Shown: piece after piece, positions 27,796 to 38,225 of the stretch
How positions within the stretch are numbered: the stretch's first letter is position 1
How the letters are laid out: the number at the start of each line of letters is the position of its first letter
Assembly: GCA_002943765.1 (NCBI GenBank)
Contig: PQWQ01000016.1
Span: 620,001-684,000, forward strand
DNA length: 64,000 nt
From: Psoroptes ovis
Taxonomy: Eukaryota; Arthropoda; Arachnida; Sarcoptiformes; Psoroptidae
Reading direction: 5' to 3'
Notes under the pieces: model-generated
Told to the model about the DNA's origin: nothing
Database searches by the model: none
Seen by the model: the letters and a program-made list of their open reading frames with translations, nothing else
Translations under genes and position numbers: made by a program

Positions 27796-27800
27796 TTATT
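27795..27800 (-). terminator. Poly(A) signal overlapping the SLC35B4 stop codon
   Basis: On the minus strand the last codons read TCT CAA TAA AGT, so a perfect AATAAA begins in the final Gln codon and contains the TAA stop. I saw no other good AATAAA in the next ~60 nt, so the 3' UTR is probably very short. Confidence 0.5.
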
Positions 27801-29051
27801 GAGATTTGGATTTAGATTTTAATTGTTGTTGAACAGTGTTTGGAGCGATAATATCAATTAAATAGAATACAATTGTACCACCGAAAACAATAAATGCACC
27901 ATTCCAATGCCAAATAGTGAATGGATTACCAAAATAAAATATTGAAAATAATAATGATAAAAATTTACGATTTGTTAAACATAATGTCATCGATAATGAG
28001 CTACATTCAGTTGATAAACGATATATGGTTCGTATACAAAGATATTGACTCAATATGACCATCAATAGATAAAATGTAAGATTATTGAATATTTGATTAG
28101 TTCGGTAAATATCTTCAATCAATAAATTTAAATGTTTATGTAAATCTGATTTTGATGTGAGAAAAAATATCGGTATCGCTAATAGATGCTGATTAAATTA
28201 GAAAAAATTAATTGAAAATTAATTAATTCAAAATCAAATATCAATACACACACACATACCACATAAAACAAGGTTTGTTCAGAATTTTTACCAAATTTTC
28301 TTGCAATAAATTCTTGATAAATACCGATTAATGCTGATGATAGAAATGATGCTGTCAGCAGTATAATACCTATGGTCATATTAATAGTCGATTCAGATGT
28401 TTTTACATTGCTTTTTTGTGTTGAATTTATTGAGAATAAATTCGAAAAATTCATCGGATGTTTAAGACGATAATCTTCAAATGTACATATGATTAATCCG
28501 CAAGTAATTGCTAGAACAGATATAAATTTATATAATGAATAACGATGTTTTAATATTAACATTCCCAATAGCATATTTGCCACAAGACTAGACTATTTTT
28601 GAAAATTAAATTGAAAATTATTATTAATTGATAATTCATTAATTAAAATTCATTTATTACTAACCGATTTGAATATCATCATCAATGGTATTGATACACC
28701 ATAATTTAGCGCAATATTATTCGTATAAATTGTAAAAAAATTAAGAAAAACTAATGGTAAATAATATTTGATTGGCATTTTTCGATCGCTAAAACCAATG
28801 GTCATCAAGCCAATGCTTGTAATAAATAAATGTTGTAATAATGAAATGAAATTCGATGAATTTGGTGCCATTCTATTGGGTCGAATTGAATGAAATTCAT
28901 TTAAAAAAATCAGTCATTTTCAATCTTGAATTAATTACCTCAATGTTTGTTCATGAAATGCCATATTTATGAAACAAAATGCTGTACATTTGAACATTAA
29001 GAATGCATTTTTCCATGTATTATTATCATTGTTATGAGATTTATGCGACAT
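27796..29051 (-). CDS. SLC35B4: SLC35B4-like UDP-sugar transporter
   Basis: Four exons (28939-29051, 28665-28872, 28260-28592, 27796-28188) give 348 residues, against 331 in the human protein. It is a drug/metabolite-transporter-fold protein with about ten hydrophobic segments. Diagnostic blocks include NIALNYGVSIPLMMIFKS, the LVANMLLGMLILKHRYS helix, and LTNRKFLSLLFSIFYFGNPF followed by TIWHWNGAF, which is very close to the SLC35B4 C-terminal region. The family carries UDP-xylose and UDP-N-acetylglucosamine into the Golgi/ER lumen for glycosylation, including proteoglycan and chitin-related sugars; substrate choice here is inferred from family. The start ATG at 29051 is the only one in frame before the first membrane helix. 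Confidence 0.92.
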
Positions 29052-29282
29052 TTTTCAATCAAAAAAAAAAAAAAAATAATAATAATAAATAAATAAATAA
29101 ATAATTATCAAATGAATTTACAATCTGAATTGTCAGCTGATTAACATTTCAAAACGATTTGCAAGGTGTTAACCTGTTTGAAGGTTAATAATTTGACAAC
29201 AAAAAAAAAATATTTCTGACAATTAAAAAATTTTATTTCATTTCTTGATTATTAAAAAAAATTAATAAAAATCAACAGAATA

Positions 29283-30154
29283 TTAACGTGGACACATAGC
29301 ATGTCGGCCACCATCAACAGGTAATGATGCACCAGTAATGAATGTAGCACAATCGGATGCTAAAAATGTGATTGTCGATGCAACTTCAGCCACATTACCC
29401 ACACGTCCTAATGCATGTGTTGTTTTTGAATGTTCAAGAAATTTTTCATATTGTTCATCATTCATACCACCAGCTTTATGTATGTTTGTAACAATTACAC
29501 CAGGATTAACTGAATTAACACGTACACCTTTCGGAGCCAATTCTAATGCAGTACAACGTGTAAATTGATCTAGACCAGCTTTCGAAATGTTATATGCCAG
29601 AACACCGGGAAAACTACGAATACCATTCACTGAGCTAACATTAACAATATTTCCTTTGGTCGAAATTAAATGCGGTACGGCTAACATAGTCAAATGATAG
29701 ATTGCACGTAGATTTACATTCATAACACGATCATATTGTTCCATTGATGTTGTTTCAATCGTGCCTGTTTCAATCATACCAGCATTATTCACCAAGACAT
29801 CTAAACGATTATATTCATTGATTGTTTTATCCATTAATTCTTTGACTGCTTTTTCATCCGAACCAATATCACCAATATAACTAATAAATTTTTGACCATC
29901 ATCAATCATTTCTTTGCGACATTCATCAATTGTTTGCTGTAAACGTTCTTGATTTCGACCAGCCAAACTTAAATGTGCACCAAGACGACTAAAATGTATG
30001 GCTGTTTCACGTCCAATACCATTGCTTGCACCTTATATTATCAAATAATAATAATTCAGATAATTAATTCAATTTATTAATTAAATTTAAGGTCATTACC
30101 TGTGATGAGTACAACTTTACTTTTGAATGAAATATTTGATAAAATTTTCGACAT
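29283..30154 (-). CDS. Short-chain dehydrogenase/reductase (classical SDR)
   Basis: Two exons (30100-30154, 29283-30031; phase-1 junction inside the first glycine of the cofactor motif) give 267 residues, the usual SDR length. The Rossmann nucleotide-binding motif TGASNGIG starts at about residue 18, with NNAG and the catalytic Ser (NVSSVNG) and YNISK further on. PGVIVTNI and the terminal VDGG motif fit FabG-like or glucose-dehydrogenase-like SDRs. An Arg in AGRNQ at the end of beta-2 suggests NADP(H) preference. The substrate cannot be predicted from sequence. The start ATG at 30154 gives a normal short N-terminus. Confidence 0.93.
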
Positions 30155-31064
30155 TTTCTACACTTTGCTTGTTCTGAAAATTGAATGATTTAAATTCAAT
30201 GCTTATTGTACCCAATCGAATAATGAATTATGATCAACAAATAATGATAATAACGATCATCATCAAAAAAAAAAAATCACTAAAAAAACGATACAATCGA
30301 TTGTTTCGGATAAAATTATGATGTTGATTATCTTCAAATACCTGAATAGATTTTTCCAATTTAATGCCTAAATCATTGATCAAATTTCTAATACCTAAAG
30401 GCAGTTGAGATGCCTGATGACAATGATACTGATACACTTTTTGTTTTAAATATATGTTTATTAAATGAATAATCAAGAAGATGATAATAATAATTGATAT
30501 AAAACAATTAACAATGATATTTTAAAAACAATTCTACATATAAAAAAAAGTAAACATTTGATACAATTCAATTTTAATCAGAAAATTAATACATTAACAT
30601 AAAACAATGACACTATTACTTTGTATAAATAAGAAACAATGTCATTAAACTTAGGCTTTTTTGCCACTTAAACGTTTGCCTTATATATGTCACGGGTTAT
30701 AATTTCATTTAAACAATAATTTTATTTTATTTCAAATTTGGAATATGAAAGTTATTGATTTATTTACAAAATACAAAACTTGTGAAAAACTGGCATAAAG
30801 ACCAGATTGTTAGTAAAGGCAAATCATATTGAATGTTGTTTTTGACAACCCTTTTTATACCCAACTTCAGGTTGTTGTTGCTAAGGTTAGTATGATAAGA
30901 TATTTTGCATATGCTTGGTCATAAACATTGACCAAGGTCGCCATGCTTGTTTTTTACCAAAAACCAGCTAAATGTCACGTAGACCTATGACATATAGTGA
31001 CATTAGCGATGTACAATAAATTGCCACTGAATCATTGTTGATGCAGCGCGAATTATTTGAACAA

Positions 31065-31229
31065 TTACGATCGGTTTTCTGATTTACATGGTTCAACATC
31101 TAATTTGTACAATTTCAACACCATTATTTCATTAAAATAATCACAGTTATTTGGGATATTTTCAATTTTATTTTTCTTCATCATTTTCTTATTATCGTCT
31201 TCGATCATTGTTGATGGTGTTTCAGACAT
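31065..31229 (-). CDS. Possible small ORF (54 residues) in the 31-kb island
   Basis: An ATG at 31229 opens 54 codons beginning MSETPSTMIEDD and ending CKSENRS before a TAA. Composition is acidic then basic, with a Lys/Met-rich stretch; there is no signal peptide or membrane helix. It lies about 115-145 nt downstream of a TATA box and a heat-shock-type element on the same strand, which is the main reason to list it. I do not recognise a family. It could be the first exon of a spliced gene, a short peptide gene, or chance. Confidence 0.25.
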   Translation of the reverse strand: MSETPSTMIEDDNKKMMKKNKIENIPNNCDYFNEIMVLKLYKLDVEPCKSENRS

Positions 31230-31370
31230 TACGAAGAATTACCAGTATAAAAAAGAAAAAATATTTACATTAATTTTATATCTGGAACGATAATATGAAA
31301 ACACCAAAAAAAATCGACACAATAATGAAACAGAGAAAAATGGAAAAATGCCACGCTGTTTTTCTTAGGC

Positions 31371-31422
31371 CTATTTATATGTTATGTCGGCCATGACAAA
31401 TTTTCCTCTCTAGAACCTTCTG
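31371..31422 (-). promoter_or_regulatory. Heat-shock-type promoter: HSE dimer plus TATA box
   Basis: On the minus strand a perfect AGAAGGTTCT inverted dimer (31412-31421; plus-strand AGAACCTTCT), matching nGAAnnTTCn, lies about 32 bp upstream of TATAAATAG (31371-31379). The order and spacing resemble heat-inducible arthropod promoters. Transcription would run leftward from about 31345 into the small ORF at 31065-31229. Only one HSE dimer is visible, so strength is uncertain. Confidence 0.35.
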
Positions 31423-32803
31423 GTATGATCTTGCGCAAAAGCAATTGACCAATAGCATGACCAGCGTTGAAGGTCATGTTGTTAGCTATTTCATCGCCTC
31501 TTGATCAACTTATATATGCTCTGTCAACAATAGCCTCTACAATGATGATGAGGTGGCCAACCCTGGGTAAAGTTAAAAGCCACCGCAAGTTCAAACATTA
31601 ATTTAAACCGATAAATCTGCATCAATGTCAAGCCTTCTTGCCTGATGTCATTTCGAGAATTTTTCACGCGTTTCGCGACAATTGACGTTGATGAAAATTC
31701 TGTCAACTCGGAAAACAAAATTAATCAAACAATCGGTGCTGATAACGAACGTGTTGCATAAACAAAAATCACTAAACTTGCAAGTAACCGTTGAAGTTTT
31801 TTTTTGTGTATAATTATTCCTAAAATTTTCTAAACATAATTAGGTCTGTTTAATGTATCAATAGTCGACAGTATGATTAATACTTCTAAACATATTCAAA
31901 CCAATAATAAAGGGCTATTGGTATGCGCATAATCAAATCAAATCAATAACGATAATGACAACAACCAAAAAAGATAAAAAAAATTGTAAAAACTCTATTT
32001 GTATGTATGTATATGTGTTTACCAGCCGATACATATAAACACAAAACCAGCTAACCAGCCAATATATACAATAATAATGGATGGATGAATGAATGGATGA
32101 ATATCAATGCTTGCTTTCTTTTTTCCATTTATTATTTGTTAATTCACACAAAAACATAAATAAATAAATAAATAAATAACAACAACAATTCTATCGATAG
32201 TATATACTCGTATATTTATTTATTTTTTTCAATACAAAATACAGCCATACCTTGTTTAACACTGTTCAGATTTGTTAATTGTTTTTGTTTTTTTTTTAAA
32301 TTTTGTTAATTCCAATTGTTAAGATTATTCGAAATTCAAGATTATCACCGGTAGAATCGTATCATTTGTGACAGGTTTCAATGCGTGAATCTGGAGAATT
32401 ATTGTTCAAGAATCCGAAACAACGCTATCATCACCATTGATCAATCATTAAACGCTCATCATTAGCGTTAAACAAGGGTATCATCTGGTGCCTATTTTAT
32501 GTGTTGTTTTGTATGTGTGTATTTATGCTAAGAAATAGCTTAATGTTCATTATTTTCCAGGGAATAATTATTTGTGATCATTTATAATTAAACAATAATA
32601 AATACTCATAATTATTACAATTGATTCATCATCATCATTAATCCGATTGAATTCAAGTGAATCACATTGAATCGATTCGATATACAAAACGTAATAAAGC
32701 CATCATTTAATCTTTAATTAATTTGACAATCAATCGATTGATGACATGATTATTATCGGCGAATAAATATTTTGAATTCAATTCACAAGATAAGAAATCA
32801 AAA

Positions 32804-35800
32804 ATGAATGAAAATGAAGATTATACAAATGATTATCAAGGTATTTATTGATTGATTATCCGAATAAATAATTTTTAATTTTATTTTTGAAAAATTCAAG
32901 CAATAAAAGGCTTGAAAGGTTTACAAAATTTAGGCAACACATGTTATATAAATGCAACATTACAAGCATTATTACATATTCGTTCATTACGTATTTATTT
33001 TACTGAAACATATTTTCGTCGTTTACGTTTACAATGGGATAATAGTATCGATTGTTTATTTCATCAATTTATGATTTCAATGTGGACATTACCATCATCA
33101 TCAACATCGAATCATGATCATCATCATCATCATAATAATTTTAATAATAAAAAATTTAAAATAAATAATCATTTAAATAATAATAATATAAATAATTCAT
33201 CATGTCTTAATAATAATAATAATAATAATAGTAATAATCATCAAATAGCGCAAGATTCATCAATCATTTTACGTGCATTAGTATCATTCATATGGAAACG
33301 ATATACATTTTTCAGTCCTGGTGATCAACATGATTCACAAGAATTTTTACAATGTTTTCTAAGTGATCTACATGAATCATTGAAGACGCCATTTTATCCT
33401 GAATTACAATTAAATCAATGTAAATCAAGATATTTTGATCATCGTTTGAAAACATTGGCCAAATATTTAATTGATTATCAAATAAATAATAGTAATGATG
33501 GCGACGATGATGATGATGATGGTGGTGGTGGTGGTGATTTTCATAATTTCAATGTCCATAATGATCAAATTGATTATTATAATCATATTGATCAATTTAT
33601 TCAACATTCAAAATTTATTGATTATGAAATCGAAAATAAACAATGCGATTCGAATGATTTGAATGATCATGATGATCTATCATCGAAACCAATATTTTAT
33701 AATTTTTTATTCAACAATATAAATCCGTCCACCACTGAAACACATCATAATGATCAAAATTTAAAATATCGTAGCATTGTTAGTGATTTGTTTGCCGGTG
33801 AATTAGAGAATACGATACGTTGTACTAATTGTGGTCGTACATCGGTTTTGAATGAAACATTTCTTAATCTGAGCATACCAATTACAGCTATTGATCGTGC
33901 TATTCAAAGTAAATTTGAAAATTCAATCGTATTTCGTAAGTATTTTTCAAAATTATTTCTATCGAAAATCAAATAACTGACATATTATGATGATTCAAAT
34001 ATTCATATTACAGCCATACGAAAAAGAGTTCCATTTGGTCAAACAAATTTTGATAGTATATCAACAACAACGACAACAACAATATCAAATAATAGCTCCG
34101 CAACACAACAATCATTAATTGGAAGATCGATTAATTTTGCTTGGGAAACTGTACGACATTATTATGATTGTGTTTGGAATTGGTTCGATTGGTTAATGTC
34201 ATTTCTATCGACACCAGCAGTAAATCTAATGGATTGTTTACAAACATTTTTCAATGCAGAATTATTAGAAAATGAAAATCGTTATCATTGTGAAAATTGT
34301 AAAAAATTATGTAATGGTATTAAATGTATACGTATCAAAAAATTACCCGAAATATTAATTGTACATTTAAATCGATATCAAAATATGAATTCGATTGTAC
34401 GTAAAATAACAACACAATTGAATTTCCCTTTGAATGATTTTTCGCTGAAATCATTTTTAGCTGATTCAATTGCATCATGTATTAGTGAAAAAGATGCACT
34501 CTATGATTTGGTTGCTATTGTTTGCCATAATGGAACTCAAGTTACCAATGGTCATTATATTTGTTATGCATTAAATGAAACAAATCTTGATTGGTATGAA
34601 TATGATGATATTCATGTATCATATGTGAATAAAGATCGAATATTATCGATGGCTTCCAGTGCATATATTCTTTTCTATCAACGAAGTGATCAACAATCAT
34701 TAGTATCCAAAGCTTTAGATGTTATTTATGATATTGAACGTCGTTGGATTGAAACCAATACTGATGAAACATTTCTACAAAGAATGAGTCTGAATCTTAA
34801 TGATTATTATTTCTTTTCGAATGCATCATCATTCAGCTATCGTGTTAGTCATGATGATGCATTCATTAATTTGAAAAGCTTCCATTTTAGTAAACATTGG
34901 CTGATGGCATTCCAATCAGTACAAAATCCTGGTCCTATTGATAATTCGGATATATTTTGTTCACATGGTTTAATACGGCCTACAGAATATTTATTCTTCA
35001 ATCGGCTATCATTACCGGTAATTGAACCTGTTGGACATTTTCTGGTCTTATTGTATGGTGGTGGACCACTGTTTTCTCGTTCAAATATTCTAACAAATGT
35101 TGATAATAGTACATCAATGCAGCAACAATGTGCAGTATGTTTACAATGCAGTTCCATATTGGATCTTTATGATGATCGTCGTAAAAATGAATTCAATGAA
35201 TTCATACAGCTACAATCATCGACCGAAATCAATGGGAACATGTTTCGTAAATTGAAATTGAAAACAAGCGAAGTGACAATAATATTTGATGATAAAAGTG
35301 ATTCACGTCAATGTTATAAAGTGGACAATATAATGAACAATCAAGAAGAAGAAGAAGAAGAAGAAGAAGACCTGCTTATTGTATCTGAAAATAATAATAA
35401 TAATGGTGCAATTATTACCTCAGTCGATGATAATGATGATGAAGAATGTGATGATAGAAAATCAGTTGAACCAAGTAAAATGATTGTAGATGAACAATCT
35501 GCTTATTATTATTTGATATCAGCCGAATGGATTATCAAATGGTTAAGTTTTGTTAATGTACGATTTGATCAATCAACAGTGACTACACGTGATCGACAGC
35601 TATTCAGTTTATATGATCAAATATTTAAAAAACATGAAGAACGTAATCAAAATCGACAACCATTCGATGAAATATATCATCGACCAATACATTTGCGTAC
35701 GAAAACAATTCATGCACCATTAGCATCATTATTACGTTCGATAATGCATACAATGAATAAAAATCAATTTCAAATCAGTGCAGAAGAAATGCTCAAACAA

Positions 35801-36670
35801 ATTGATTTAAATTTACATACAGTATCACCACCAGGTGCAATCGATAATTGGTCAATATTTGGTATTAAAAGAAAAATACTCAGTGAAAATCGTAATCGAG
35901 AAAATTCGAATAAAGAAAGCAAGGATAAATTGAAAATGACAATCGATATGGCCAATAAATATGATGATATTTGTCGATTATTTGCCGAAATGCTTTCTGG
36001 TCAATCAACATTCAACAATAATAATAATAATTTCAATGAAGATAATGATGATGATGAAGATGATGAAACTATTGGATCGAAAAATACAAATTTACGTTGT
36101 CAATATAAATTTGCATTCCAACAACGTTTCGGTGGTCTTTGTGAAGAGAATAGCTGCTGTGTATTCTACTTGGTATCGGAAAATTATTGGCAAATATTTT
36201 CACGTATTTATGGTGGTGGTCCAATCATACGATTCAATTATTTATTGAATAAATTTGAAGCCAACATAACCGTTGATGATGTTGAATATTTTATACGAGA
36301 ACATTATCGTAGTAAACAAACAATGATCAACAGTGAAAATACTGTGGATGACCATAATAATGATAATGATTTAGATGGAATCAATCATCATCATCACGAT
36401 GATGATGATCCAGATCAAGATGATGAAGATGATCAAAATCAAAATGAAATTAATGATTTATTAATTGATCATAATTCAAATACAAATGACAATGATTGCT
36501 GCAGGCATCGGCGTACAAATTTGATAAATGTTTCAACATCAATATCTGAAGACAATGATGATGATCATCATCAATCAACATCAACAACATTATTACCATC
36601 ATCATCATCATCATCAACATCATCGAAACTATCAAACATCAAATCCAATGATCATACTAAAATTGATTAA
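32804..36670 (+). CDS. USP33: USP20/USP33-like ubiquitin carboxyl-terminal hydrolase
   Basis: Three exons (32804-32840, 32901-33935, 34014-36670) give 1,242 residues. The Cys box LQNLGNTCYINATLQAL (Cys about residue 26) and GDQHDSQEFLQCFLSDLHE are followed by an Asn/Asp-rich insertion within the USP fold. Two CxxC zinc-ribbon pairs come next (CTNCGRTS, CENCKKLC), then the His box NGHYICYALNE (about 537). Two DUSP domains follow: one at about 645-720 (HWLMAFQSVQNPGPI ... LLYGGGPL) and a second with ISAEWIIKWLSF ... PPGAIDNWSIFG ... IYGGGPIIRF at about 860-1110. One USP domain then two DUSPs is the USP20/USP33 arrangement; the symbol is family-level. The family's N-terminal ZnF-UBP domain is missing: the first exon encodes only 12 residues. 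The tail is Asp/His/Ser-rich. Confidence 0.88.
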
Positions 36671-38225
36671 TTGATCAATCGATCGATCGATTGTATTGAA
36701 TCGGATTGAATTAAATCAAATTCAAATCAACTTTGAATCGAAGCTGTCTGCTCTGTGTTGTGTCTAGTCTTAACAATAATGATAATTATATTTTAAATTT
36801 TCATGTCTTAAATTTCAAATTTTTTTTTTTTAAATAAATACATTCAAATTGATAATAATATATACAACACTCATGTTGTGCACACACACACACACACCTA
36901 CATCACGAATACACAAACACATATTGAATGGTTTCAATATATTCAATATTTTAAATATTTGAATTTGAATTATCACATGATAATAAACATAAACAAACAA
37001 ACAAATAAATTTTTCGATTTTTGCAAAATAAAATTTTTTTTTATTTGAAATTTCAATTTGAATTGATTAATAAAGAATATCGATTCGAATTGGCCTACTA
37101 CAGAATTATTCAATCAATGAATTATTGGCTCAAATGTTTGATTGTTTCAATGTTTATCTATGTCGAAATTTACGAATCCAGTTGAACCAAAATGTGTCTG
37201 TGTTCAAAGATGTTGTTGAGCTCAACAAAGGCTTATAGTTGTTGTTGTATTTATATATAAATGTGTTTTATGAATTTTTGTTTTTCTGTTCTTCCTGATG
37301 CAAAATGAAATGAAATATGATTAAATGTCCATGAAAAATCAATGAATACCCCTTCTTTTCAAAGGTTGGTATGTATGTTATAATATTATTATCAATTATA
37401 TATGTGTATGTGTGTGTGAAAGGTGTTTGCAAATGAATACAATATGAATGAATGAATGAATGAATGAAATATTAATACGAATTCAATTGACATTTTGATA
37501 GTTGGTATGTTTTGAACAACAATTTTTTAGAAATTGAAAATCAATGAATCTATGAATTAATCAATGAATGATTATGTGAAATGATAGTTAATGAATTCGA
37601 TGAATTTGAAAATGGCTAAAGATGATCGATGGCTGATTGGAAAACATTGACAAGTCGCTCGTGTGTTTGTGAGGATGTATCAGGTGTATGCCTGTATCGT
37701 GTATGATAATTGTGGTGATTATATAATGATATAATGGCCATTGGTTTTCGTTGATAAGTCTCAGTGGTGGTGTTGGTGGTGTAAGAAGAGATGTATTCGA
37801 ACTTGAACTTGAAATGTCTGAAATGTGTATGATGTTCATATGGTAAATGTATATTTGTGAAATTTTATATGGTTTTCAATGGTGCTTTCATATGGTTTTG
37901 TTTTTTGTTTTTATCCAATAAATCACAATGGTAATAATATGAAGAATATATAAGAAATAATAATAAGATTAAGAAATCACAAATGATTTTGTTTCGTATG
38001 AATTCGTTTGATGAAGGATATTGTTTTTATCCACAATTTTTGAACAATGTTGATTTTCCCATTGATTTTCGTTTTGTTTCAACAGTTGTACTTGATCGAT
38101 TCATTCATTGATTTGTTTTGTTTTTGATTGATGAATAATTTGTCGAAATGAAATAATTTATGAATGCTTATAAGAACTACAAATGTAATTTGGCAAAAAA
38201 GACATGATTGATTCCTGAATTTATT
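36671..38225. other. Convergent 3' flanks of the USP and RAF genes
   Basis: AATAAA at 36833-36838 is a plausible USP poly(A) signal. CA (about 36881-36896) and (TGAA)n (37446-37469) repeats are present. The right-hand part is probably RAF 3' UTR. No coding exon is supported. Confidence 0.45.

Larger units (their letters stand above)
30155..32803. other. Intergenic region with a GC-richer island at about 30.6-31.8 kb
   Basis: The flanks are ordinary AT-rich DNA. The middle (30640-31760) is visibly less AT-rich and carries TATA-like boxes, a heat-shock element, short inverted repeats (TTGGTCA/TGACCAA at about 30918-30943) and short open frames, listed separately. The promoter of the deubiquitinase gene should lie in the right-hand 500 bp. 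A TAAATAAATAAATAAA tract lies near 32158-32179. Confidence 0.45.

Noticed and set aside
31524..31718. 64-codon minus-strand open frame in the 31-kb island
   Set aside because: It begins with TTG, has no ATG near the start, and shows no recognisable domain; kept only as part of the island finding.
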